64,000 bases of DNA, from the NCBI RefSeq assembly GCF_013409995.1, contig NZ_JACCBX010000016.1:83058-147057 (forward strand), given 5' to 3'. The notes under the pieces were generated by a model. That model saw nothing but the letters and a program-made list of their open reading frames with translations, had not been told where the DNA came from and ran no database searches. The stretch is from Neobacillus driksii (lineage in GTDB: Bacteria > Bacillota > Bacilli > Bacillales > Cytobacillaceae). Within the stretch, counting starts at the first letter, position 1. The number at the start of each line of letters is the position of its first letter. Below, piece after piece: positions 32,027 through 39,922 of the stretch. A program made the position numbers and the translations under genes.

Positions 32027-32064
32027 AAAAAGCATTTCTCTGTCAGACAGGGAAATGCCTTTTA
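32027..32064. terminator. Orphan terminator-like hairpin
   Basis: GCATTTCTCTGTC and GACAGGGAAATGC form a long stem with five A before and four T after. It fits a terminator on either strand, but no annotated gene ends near it. The region 31786-32370 otherwise holds the exporter promoter, a possible 15-codon frame at 32202 with a GGGGGAG site, a GGAGTA/TACTCC hairpin (32251-32271), and nothing else I can support. Confidence 0.5.
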
Positions 32065-32370
32065 GCTTTAAACGATTTAATTAATACTTGTGCAACGAAC
32101 CTGCACCACTATTAATAACAATTTAATTTATTGCCCCGTATCTTTGATGGGTATTCAAAACGTTTATAGATCGAAGAGATATTCAAAGGGGGAGTTGTAA
32201 ATGACTCTGTTTTTATACAGCAAAACCTGGAGAAATATATCAGACTAAAGGAGTAATAAACAATACTCCATAGTCACGTTTTTTTTCGTTCACACACTAT
32301 ATATACTTTACCTATAACAGTTTAGGGAGAAATTATCATTACTAATTGGTCTTTTAGAGGAGGGATTTCA

Positions 32371-32511
32371 ATGACTGTCAATATTTTGTTCTTTACCATT
32401 ATGGTCAAAAAACGGGAGATAAGTATTGAGGAAGCTATCCACCAAGAAATGGTTGAAAAAATGTATGAAAATAATAAAGTTCAGCGAATTTCTATGTATG
32501 ATTATATCTAA
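32371..32511 (+). CDS. yrzI: YrzI family small protein
   Basis: A 46-residue protein, MTVNILFFTIMVKKREISIE followed by EAIHQEMVEKMYENNKVQRI. It matches the Bacillus YrzI small-protein family (hydrophobic N-terminus, KREIS motif, EAIHxExVEKM helix). A GAGGAGGG site lies 7 bases before the ATG. The function is unknown. No other gene shares its transcript. The 230 bp to the next gene show nothing I can support beyond the rocA terminator. Confidence 0.75.
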   Translation: MTVNILFFTIMVKKREISIEEAIHQEMVEKMYENNKVQRISMYDYI

Positions 32512-32698
32512 CGCTTTTACTATTGCAGCACTTTTTTATAAAATATAACCTAGGTAACGTCCGTCAAATTAAATAGATCAGTTCGAAAGTAGCCAGTACA
32601 TGGTAAATAGTCTAGTTTCATAAAAAGGAATTTCTGTTAAGAAGGTGTATCCTCGCTAATTGAATAGCTCAGGTAACACATTATTAAATTTATCACTA

Positions 32699-32732
32699 TT
32701 AAAAAAGCCCAATTCAAATGAATTGGGCTTGA
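32699..32732 (-). terminator. Intrinsic terminator of the P5C dehydrogenase gene
   Basis: AAGCCCAATTCATTTGAATTGGGCTT type stem (11 bp) followed by six T on the minus strand, 12 bp after the stop codon. Confidence 0.9.
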
Positions 32733-32743
32733 AAAATTGGTAT

Positions 32744-34291
32744 TTAATACATCTCAGATGTAGTCTTTGCTTGCATATGCAGCAATAGGTAGTCTGGACC
32801 GCCTGCTTTGGAGTCCGTACCAGACATGTTGAAGCCGCCGAATGGCTGATATCCAACAATTGCTCCTGTACATGAACGATTAAAGTAAAGGTTACCTACA
32901 TGGAAGTCTTCACGAGCTTGCTCCAGGTGTTCACGATTTGTTGTGATAACGGCACCTGTTAAGCCATACTCTGTATTGTTTGCAATTTCAATTGCTTCCG
33001 TGAAATTCTTCGCTTTTGTAAATCCAACCACTGGGCCAAAGATTTCCTCCTGCATGATGCGTGCATCTGGAGCAAGGTCTGCAATGACAGTTGGTTGAAT
33101 GAAGTAGCCCGTTGAATTGTCACCTTCGCCGCCAGTCATTAACTTACCTTCCTGTCTTCCAATTTCAACATATTCCATAATTTTCTTGAAAGCATTGTTG
33201 TCGTTTACTGGTCCCATGAACGTTCCTTGCTCAGTTGGGTCTCCGACAGATAATTGGTTCGTTAATTCAACAACACGGTTTAAGACTGTATCATAAACAT
33301 CCTCAACGATTACCGCACGTGAACATGCTGAACATTTTTGACCAGAGAAGCCAAATGCCCCTGCTACGATCGATTGTGCAGCCAGCTCTAAATCTGCTTC
33401 TGAGTCAACAACAATTGTATCTTTACCGCCCATCTCTGCAATCAATCGCTTCATCCAAACTTGCCCTGGATTCACTTTAGAAGAACGTTCGAAAATACGC
33501 AGACCAACGTCACGTGAACCAGTGAAGCTGATGAAACGAGTATCTTTATGGTCTACTAAGTAGTCGCCCACTTCCGAACCGCTTCCTGGTACGAAGTTTA
33601 ATACACCTTTAGGCAGACCTGCTTCCTCCATTACTTCAACAAACTTCGCTGCAACCACCGGAGTCGTAGAAGCTGGTTTTAATAGAACCGTATTACCTGT
33701 AACAATTGCTGCTACAGTTGTACCTGCCATAATCGCTAATGGGAAATTCCAAGGTGAGATGATGATTCCAACACCTAGTGGAATATAGTTATAACGGTTA
33801 AATTCGTTTGGACGGCTATTAACGGGAACGCCATCTTTAAGTGCCAGCATTTGGCGGCCATAATATTCAAGGAAATCAATTGCTTCTGCAGTATCTGCAT
33901 CCGCTTCCTTCCACGGTTTACCTGCTTCCTTTGTTAAAAGGGCAGAAAACTCATGCTTACGTCGACGAATAATGGTTGCCGCTTTGAATAATACATCTGC
34001 ACGGACTTCTGCTTTAACTTTTTTCCATGTTTTGAATGCTTCAACTGCGGCTTGCATTGCTTGTTCCGCAAGGTCTCTGCTAGCTTTTGAAACGCTTCCA
34101 ATTACTTCCTCTTTATTTGAAGGATTATACGAAACAATTTTATCTTCTGTTGTAATTCTTTCGCCACCGATTACTAGTGGGTAATCTTTGCCTAAATAAC
34201 TTTCAACTGTTTTAATCCCGTTAAGATAGGCCTGACGGTTTTCTTCAATTGAAAAGTCTGTGAATGGTTCATGCTTATAAGGTTGTACCAT
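32744..34291 (-). CDS. rocA: 1-pyrroline-5-carboxylate dehydrogenase (RocA/PutC)
   Basis: NAD-dependent oxidation of pyrroline-5-carboxylate to glutamate, the last step of proline and arginine breakdown. The 515-residue product has the Bacillus RocA/YcgN length and motifs: IISPWNFPLAIMAGTTVAAIVTGNTVLLKPAS (cofactor site), the catalytic Glu in AEMGGKDTIVVD and the catalytic Cys in GFSGQKCSACSRAV (about residue 320). It could pair with the proline importer at 12.5 kb, although no proline dehydrogenase gene is in the window. It is monocistronic with its own promoter and terminator. RocA and PutC are not separable by sequence alone. Confidence 0.93.
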   Translation of the reverse strand: MVQPYKHEPFTDFSIEENRQAYLNGIKTVESYLGKDYPLVIGGERITTEDKIVSYNPSNKEEVIGSVSKASRDLAEQAMQAAVEAFKTWKKVKAEVRADVLFKAATIIRRRKHEFSALLTKEAGKPWKEADADTAEAIDFLEYYGRQMLALKDGVPVNSRPNEFNRYNYIPLGVGIIISPWNFPLAIMAGTTVAAIVTGNTVLLKPASTTPVVAAKFVEVMEEAGLPKGVLNFVPGSGSEVGDYLVDHKDTRFISFTGSRDVGLRIFERSSKVNPGQVWMKRLIAEMGGKDTIVVDSEADLELAAQSIVAGAFGFSGQKCSACSRAVIVEDVYDTVLNRVVELTNQLSVGDPTEQGTFMGPVNDNNAFKKIMEYVEIGRQEGKLMTGGEGDNSTGYFIQPTVIADLAPDARIMQEEIFGPVVGFTKAKNFTEAIEIANNTEYGLTGAVITTNREHLEQAREDFHVGNLYFNRSCTGAIVGYQPFGGFNMSGTDSKAGGPDYLLLHMQAKTTSEMY

Positions 34292-34333
34292 GTCTTAAAA
34301 CCTCCTATGTAGTAAAAACATTCATCCTCGTAC

Positions 34334-34363
34334 ATTCTAACATGTTTCTTTTACACGTATCAA
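34334..34363 (-). promoter_or_regulatory. Promoter of the P5C dehydrogenase gene
   Basis: On the minus strand TTGATA (34358-34363) and TAGAAT (34334-34339) are separated by 18 bp, 43 bp before the ATG. Confidence 0.55.
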
Positions 34364-34512
34364 TGGATAGCTATGAAGTCATATTTTTGCAAAAAAAGAC
34401 CCGGCGTTACGTTAAACGAACTATAATTAGAAAAGAATAATTTTTTTATTTTTTTAATGTTCCTTTTATTTTACTTGAGACTCATGTATACTAAAACCAA
34501 ATTGAATAGAAA

Positions 34513-34612
34513 TAACTAGGGGAGTCCAATAAGGTGGGCTGAGAGAGAAACACGTTGAAGTTTCTTGACCCTTTGGACCTGATCTAGATCATACTAGCGT
34601 GGGGAAGTTAGA
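34513..34612 (+). ncRNA. TPP riboswitch (THI element) controlling thiC
   Basis: The conserved parts are in order: AGGGGAGTCC, the pyrimidine-sensing GGGCTGAGA (34536-34544), the variable P3 stem, ACCCTTTGGACCTGATCT with the pyrophosphate-sensing part, and GCGTGGGGAAG at the 3' end. It binds thiamine pyrophosphate. A terminator hairpin follows before thiC, so ligand binding should stop transcription. Confidence 0.95.
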
Positions 34613-34647
34613 AAAAAGTCATCATGTATTGATAAACTTCTACATAC

Positions 34648-34687
34648 AAAGCCGGTCCATCCTTTTTTGGACTCGGCTTTTTTTATG
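34648..34687 (+). terminator. Riboswitch-controlled terminator before thiC
   Basis: AAAGCCGGTCC pairs with GGACTCGGCTTT (with a bulge) and runs into seven T. It is placed between the TPP aptamer and the thiC ribosome site. Confidence 0.9.
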
Positions 34688-34765
34688 TATTTCATTACTT
34701 TGCCTCCACTCGTTTTGTTCTAGATCTCGACCTTTAATTTTAAAAAAAAGGGAGAGATTTACTCT

Positions 34766-36550
34766 ATGTCAACATCTTCATTAAACGAAAAACGCATTTC
34801 CATCATGTCTAGCTTTTCAGGTAGCAAAAAGGTTTATGTCGAAGGCTCAAGACCCGATATCCAGGTACCAATGCGGGAAATTGAACTTAGTCCGACAACA
34901 GGTACCTTTGGTGAAGAAGAAAATCCACCAATTCGAGTCTATGATACAAGTGGGCCTTATACGGATGCTGATTATTCAGTAGATATTACAAAAGGTCTTC
35001 CTGCTCTTCGAAGCTCATGGATTCATGAACGAGGGGATGTTGAGGAATATGAAGGAAGAGAAATTAAGGCTGAAGACAATGGATATAAGGATGAGAAAGA
35101 TCCCCGTGCTAGTCATAACGTTTTTCCTGGTTTAAAGCGTAGACCGTTACGTGCAAAAAAAGGGAGAAATGTCACACAGCTTCATTATGCAAAGAAGGGT
35201 ATTATCACTCCTGAAATGGAATTTATCGCATTAAGGGAAAATATGAAACCTGAATTTGTGCGTGAAGAAGTTGCAAGAGGGCGGGCAATTATTCCTTCCA
35301 ATATCAATCATCCAGAGGCAGAGCCTATGATCATAGGACGTAATTTCCATGTTAAAATCAACGCAAATATTGGGAATTCTGCTGTTTCATCATCCATCGG
35401 AGAAGAGGTCGAAAAAATGACATGGGCCACACGTTGGGGTGCTGATAATATTATGGACCTATCAACAGGTAAAAACATTCATACAACAAGGGAATGGATT
35501 ATTCGCAATTCGGCTGTTCCTGTAGGAACCGTTCCTATCTACCAAGCACTTGAAAAAGTAAACGGTATTGCCGAAGATCTAACATGGGAGGTTTATCGTG
35601 ATACCTTAATTGAGCAAGCCGAGCAAGGCGTGGATTACTTCACCATTCATGCTGGTGTTCTTTTGCGATTTGTTCCGTTAACAGCAAAGCGTCTAACGGG
35701 TATTGTATCCCGAGGTGGATCAATTATGGCACAATGGTGTCTCCACCACCATAAAGAAAATTTTTTATATACTCATTTTGAAGAAATCTGTGAAATCATG
35801 AAAACATATGATGTTGCATTCTCTTTAGGAGATGGATTACGTCCTGGTTCAATTGCAGATGCCAATGATGAAGCACAATTCGCGGAATTAGAAACTCTAG
35901 GAGAACTAACAAAAATTGCTTGGGAGCATGATGTACAAGTAATGGTTGAAGGTCCAGGACACGTACCTATGCACCTTATAAAAGAAAACATGGACAAACA
36001 ACTGGAGATTTGTAAGGAAGCGCCTTTCTATACTCTTGGCCCACTTACAACTGACATAGCTCCCGGCTACGATCATATTACATCTGCGATTGGTGCAGCC
36101 ATGATTGGTTGGTACGGTACGGCTATGCTTTGTTATGTAACACCAAAAGAACATTTAGGTTTACCAAACCGAGACGATGTACGTGAAGGTGTTATAACTT
36201 ATAAAATAGCTGCACATGCTGCTGATTTAGCAAAAGGACATCCAGGCGCACACAAGAGAGATGATGCCTTATCAAAGGCTCGTTTCGAATTCCGTTGGAG
36301 AGATCAGTTCAATTTATCGTTAGACCCTGAACGAGCTTTGGAATATCATGATGAGACGTTACCTGCAGAAGGTTCAAAAACCGCACATTTCTGTTCAATG
36401 TGTGGACCAAAGTTTTGCAGCATGAGAATTTCTCAAGATATTCGTAATTACGCGAAAGAAAACAAGCTTGATACGAATGAAGCTATCGAAAAGGGGATGA
36501 AGGAAAAAGCTTCAGAGTTTAAACAATCTGGGGGTAACATTTATCAATAA
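34766..36550 (+). CDS. thiC: Phosphomethylpyrimidine synthase ThiC
   Basis: Radical-SAM-type enzyme that converts aminoimidazole ribotide to HMP-phosphate, the pyrimidine half of thiamine. The 594-residue product has the usual length, the MEFIALRENM and GTVPIYQALEKV regions, GGSIMAQWC, VEGPGHVPMHLIKENMDKQ, and the C-terminal cluster motif CSMCGPKFC (CX2CX4C). It lies downstream of a TPP riboswitch and a regulated terminator. The ATG follows AGGGAGAG by 9 bases. It shares its substrate with the purine operon 23 kb away. Confidence 0.97.
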   Translation: MSTSSLNEKRISIMSSFSGSKKVYVEGSRPDIQVPMREIELSPTTGTFGEEENPPIRVYDTSGPYTDADYSVDITKGLPALRSSWIHERGDVEEYEGREIKAEDNGYKDEKDPRASHNVFPGLKRRPLRAKKGRNVTQLHYAKKGIITPEMEFIALRENMKPEFVREEVARGRAIIPSNINHPEAEPMIIGRNFHVKINANIGNSAVSSSIGEEVEKMTWATRWGADNIMDLSTGKNIHTTREWIIRNSAVPVGTVPIYQALEKVNGIAEDLTWEVYRDTLIEQAEQGVDYFTIHAGVLLRFVPLTAKRLTGIVSRGGSIMAQWCLHHHKENFLYTHFEEICEIMKTYDVAFSLGDGLRPGSIADANDEAQFAELETLGELTKIAWEHDVQVMVEGPGHVPMHLIKENMDKQLEICKEAPFYTLGPLTTDIAPGYDHITSAIGAAMIGWYGTAMLCYVTPKEHLGLPNRDDVREGVITYKIAAHAADLAKGHPGAHKRDDALSKARFEFRWRDQFNLSLDPERALEYHDETLPAEGSKTAHFCSMCGPKFCSMRISQDIRNYAKENKLDTNEAIEKGMKEKASEFKQSGGNIYQ

Positions 36551-36553
36551 AAC

Positions 36554-36604
36554 AAAAGGACAATACATATTAGTCGTACTAAAATATGTATTGTCCTTTA
36601 TTTA
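36554..36604 (+). terminator. Intrinsic terminator of thiC
   Basis: AAAGGACAATACATATT pairs with AATATGTATTGTCCTTT over 17 bp, followed by ATTTAT. The A before and T after would also allow it to work for the convergent camS gene. Confidence 0.85.
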
Positions 36605-36632
36605 TAAAGAAGTTTTGATAATTTTCGCTAGC

Positions 36633-37799
36633 TTAATATATATGCACAAACGGTTCAGCTTCATTAGCTTTACGGACGATTAATGCCTCAGGTCCGTCAA
36701 CAGATGTAACACTTACGGACACCGATATATAATTTGGAAAATGCTCAAGGACAAGTCCTGTCACATATTGAGTAAACCCAATGGCTTCAGATTTCCCATA
36801 GAACTGAATCGGAATGGTAATATCTAAATCAGTAAATTGATCCCCAATATAAAAGGCGCGGCCAATAACACCATTAAAGTTTGGAAAATACTCCTCTACA
36901 TCCTGCTTAAAGTTCAAAAATGCAGTTACATCATCACGGTGTGCCTCTTGTGCCTCAGTAGATGGAAATAAGAAATATTTTTCATTTACTGGTTCCCAGG
37001 TATTAATTGTTGAGCTTCCTTTATCGACATTGGTGTAGGTAAAAAAGGTGCCAGGCACCACAGATGATTTGCTTTGCTGCTCAAATAAACCAATGGTAAT
37101 CGGAACATCCTTTAAATTTTTCATGGTTCGCAGACGTTTAAGAACCTCTTCGGCAATCTTTTTCCCTTCCCGTTCCATTTCAGCAAACTCTATCTTCCGC
37201 TCAAAGTAGGGTTCACCCACTGCAGTACGAAAATAATGGACAGAATTTAGTGCTAGCCCAATTACGACACCGCCCAATTTGACCGTATCATTATCTCCTT
37301 TGATGAGATAATCATGTTCTAAAATATGGGCTAAATAAATCGGACTATTATTATTCCCTTGCTGAAAATCTGCACCGTCCTCCATAAGCGGGTTTAAACC
37401 AATGTTTTCTTCTTCCTTTAGTCCCTCTGCACTTAATTGTGCCGGTGTAAATTTTCGGTTTAACCACAATCTAACCGTATTACGCTTTAACTCTTGTCCT
37501 TCACGGAACAAATAGGTTTTAGGATCGAATTGATGCTGAGCAATCCTCATCAATCCTGTTTCAAATTCATTAATGTCATATCGAGTATTGATATTTCCAA
37601 CTATTAATCCGCGTGCTTCCCCAGGCTCGAACGGTAAAATCGTCCGATAATAGTTGTCGGAAATATTATATTTCGGAATAATTGCTTTCTCATCCGCCTT
37701 TTCTTTTGTTTGGACAACATTCTCCTGCTTTTGAAAGTTCGGTGCACATCCACTAAGCAGTAAGAAAAGGGAAAGAGCGAGCAATGAAAGTTTTTTCAC
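36633..37799 (-). CDS. camS: CamS family sex-pheromone-type lipoprotein
   Basis: Homologue of B. subtilis YerH and S. aureus CamS. The 388-residue protein has a lipoprotein signal (KKLSLLALSLFLLLSGC, Cys 18) and the CamS domain (NYYRTILPFEPGEARGLIVGNI near residue 50, LGGVVIGLALNSVHY, FTDLDITIPIQFYGKSEA). In enterococci and staphylococci the signal peptide of this family yields a peptide pheromone; whether that happens in bacilli is not known to me. It starts with GTG (37799), 8 bases after GAGGTG, and is 14 bp after ligA, as in B. subtilis. Confidence 0.92.
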   Translation of the reverse strand: MKKLSLLALSLFLLLSGCAPNFQKQENVVQTKEKADEKAIIPKYNISDNYYRTILPFEPGEARGLIVGNINTRYDINEFETGLMRIAQHQFDPKTYLFREGQELKRNTVRLWLNRKFTPAQLSAEGLKEEENIGLNPLMEDGADFQQGNNNSPIYLAHILEHDYLIKGDNDTVKLGGVVIGLALNSVHYFRTAVGEPYFERKIEFAEMEREGKKIAEEVLKRLRTMKNLKDVPITIGLFEQQSKSSVVPGTFFTYTNVDKGSSTINTWEPVNEKYFLFPSTEAQEAHRDDVTAFLNFKQDVEEYFPNFNGVIGRAFYIGDQFTDLDITIPIQFYGKSEAIGFTQYVTGLVLEHFPNYISVSVSVTSVDGPEALIVRKANEAEPFVHIY

Positions 37800-37813
37800 T
37801 TTGATTACACCTC

Positions 37814-39817
37814 TTATTTATTTAATTCTACCAAGAGCTTCTCCTCGTCCCACACTTCAATTCCCAGTTCCTCGGCCTTGGTAAGCTTCGAACCAGCATC
37901 TTCACCAGCAATAACAAGATGTGTTTTTTTGCTGACACTTCCAGATACATTTCCTCCAAGGGCTTCAATCTTCTCCTTGGCTTCATTTCTAGAGAGTTGT
38001 TCCAGTTTCCCAGTCAGAACAACTGTCTTCCCTGCAAAGATACTGTTAGATTCTTCTACAGAAACTGGTTTTGCCCCTTTATATGCCATATTAACTCCTG
38101 CAGAAGCAAGTTCCTTTATCAGTTCCATGGCCTCTTCTTGGTCGAAAAATGCCACAATAGAATCTGCCATTTTATCGCCAATTTCATTGATCGCAATCAG
38201 GTCTTCTTTTGTTGCAGCAGCCAGTTTGTCCATCGTATCAAAGCTTTGCGCAAGTGTTTTTGCAGCTTTTGCACCAACATGGCGTATACCGAGACCAAAT
38301 AATAGCTTTTCTAATGAATTAGTTTTAGATGATTCAATTGCTTTTAACAGATTTGTAACTGATTTTTCACCCATTCTTTCTAAGGCTATTAACTGTTCAT
38401 AGGTTAGTTTATAAATATCAGCAACATCCGAGATTAATTTTTCCGCAAAAAGCTGGCTGATTACTTTTTCCCCTAGACCCTCAATATTCATCGCATCACG
38501 AGATACAAAATGAATCAAACCTTCACGGATTTGCGCCGGGCATTTAGGATTAATACAACGTAACGCCACTTCCCCTTCAAGTCGGACAAGTTCGCTTTCG
38601 CACTCCGGACAATGTGTAGGCATTTGGAAATCACGTTCATCCCCAGTACGTTGTTCTGCCAATACATTGACCACTTCTGGAATGATGTCTCCAGCTTTTT
38701 TAACCACGACTTGATCGCCAATCTTAATATCCTTTTCGCGAATTAAGTCTTCATTATGCAAAGAGGCACGTCCAACGGTGGTACCAGCTACCTTCACCGG
38801 CTTAAGTATCGCCGTCGGTGTAACAACACCGGTCCTGCCAACACTTAATTCAATATCTAATAGAGTTGTCACGACTTCTTCGGCAGGGAATTTATAGGCA
38901 ATCGCCCAGCGTGGACTTTTCGCCGTTGTTCCAAGTTTACCTTGGTGCTCGTAGGAATCTACCTTAATAACAATGCCATCTATTTCATATGGTAAATGCG
39001 GGCGCTTATCGACCCAGCTACTAACATACTCGATTACCTCGTTTATTGTCGGGCACTTTCGACGCTCTTTATTTGTTTTAAAACCAAGATGGTCTAGGTA
39101 ATCCAGCCCTTCACTATGGGATGCTGCATTTATATCGCCGCCGCCGATTCCATATAGAAAAACATCAAGATTCCTTGTTGCAGCAATTTTCGGATCCAGC
39201 TGTCTTAATGACCCAGCAGCTGCATTTCTTGGATTTGCAGCCAGCTCTTCACCTCGTTCTTCCTTTGCTTTATTTAATGCTTCAAAGGAACGCTTCGGCA
39301 TATAAGCTTCACCGCGAACTTCTAATGTTGCATTTTCACGTAAGCGGAGAGGGATGGATTTAATGGTTTTTAAATTTGCTGTAATATCCTCACCAATGGT
39401 TCCGTCTCCTCTTGTTGCTCCTTGAATAAACAAGCCATTTTCATAGCGCAAAGAGACAGCGAGACCATCAATCTTTAATTCACAAACATAGGAGACATCA
39501 TCACCGACGGCCTGACGAACACGTCGGTCAAAATCTTTTAAATCCTGTTCGTTAAAGGCATTACCCAAGCTTAGCATTGGTGTTCGGTGCTCTACTTTTT
39601 CAAATAAGTCCAGCACATCGCCGCCAACACGCACAGATGGTGAATCTAGCGTTTTTAATTCTGGGAATTTTGCCTCTATCTCTAACAGTTCCTGCATTAA
39701 ACGATCATATTCTGCATCAGGTACGGAAGGTTGATCAAGCACGTAATATTCGTAGCCATATTGATTTAATAGGCTTCTTAGTTCATTGATTTTCAGTTCC
39801 GCTGTTTGAAGGTCCAT
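37814..39817 (-). CDS. ligA: NAD-dependent DNA ligase LigA
   Basis: Seals nicks in replication and repair. The 667-residue protein has all domains: Ia (1-70, YYVLDQPSVPDAEYDRLM for NAD binding), adenylation (KIDG with catalytic K115), OB fold, a zinc finger with four Cys (CPECESELVRLEGEVALRCINPKC, about 405-428), helix-hairpin-helix (NIEGLGEKVI onward) and a C-terminal BRCT domain (FAGKTVVLTGKLEQLSRNEAKEKIEALGG). It sits in the pcrB-pcrA-ligA-camS order found in B. subtilis. Between ligA and pcrA a GCCCC/GGGGC hairpin (39852-39867) has a T run only on the plus strand. Confidence 0.97.
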   Translation of the reverse strand: MDLQTAELKINELRSLLNQYGYEYYVLDQPSVPDAEYDRLMQELLEIEAKFPELKTLDSPSVRVGGDVLDLFEKVEHRTPMLSLGNAFNEQDLKDFDRRVRQAVGDDVSYVCELKIDGLAVSLRYENGLFIQGATRGDGTIGEDITANLKTIKSIPLRLRENATLEVRGEAYMPKRSFEALNKAKEERGEELAANPRNAAAGSLRQLDPKIAATRNLDVFLYGIGGGDINAASHSEGLDYLDHLGFKTNKERRKCPTINEVIEYVSSWVDKRPHLPYEIDGIVIKVDSYEHQGKLGTTAKSPRWAIAYKFPAEEVVTTLLDIELSVGRTGVVTPTAILKPVKVAGTTVGRASLHNEDLIREKDIKIGDQVVVKKAGDIIPEVVNVLAEQRTGDERDFQMPTHCPECESELVRLEGEVALRCINPKCPAQIREGLIHFVSRDAMNIEGLGEKVISQLFAEKLISDVADIYKLTYEQLIALERMGEKSVTNLLKAIESSKTNSLEKLLFGLGIRHVGAKAAKTLAQSFDTMDKLAAATKEDLIAINEIGDKMADSIVAFFDQEEAMELIKELASAGVNMAYKGAKPVSVEESNSIFAGKTVVLTGKLEQLSRNEAKEKIEALGGNVSGSVSKKTHLVIAGEDAGSKLTKAEELGIEVWDEEKLLVELNK

Positions 39818-39922
39818 ATATCCAGCCCTTTCATTGTAAAATAATACGAGAATAGCCCCATAACAGGGGCAATTCTTTTTTTGTCTAGCAGAGCTTCAAC
39901 GCCTAGGAGCTTGCGCTTTTCT

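Noticed and set aside
32202..32249. 15-codon frame MTLFLYSKTWRNISD with a good GGGGGAG site
   Set aside because: Too short to support without conservation. It could be a leader peptide, but no structured gene follows directly.
39852..39880. GCCCC/GGGGC hairpin between pcrA and ligA as an operon terminator
   Set aside because: The T run is on the strand opposite to the genes, so it would not stop pcrA transcription. Possibly a block to antisense RNA.
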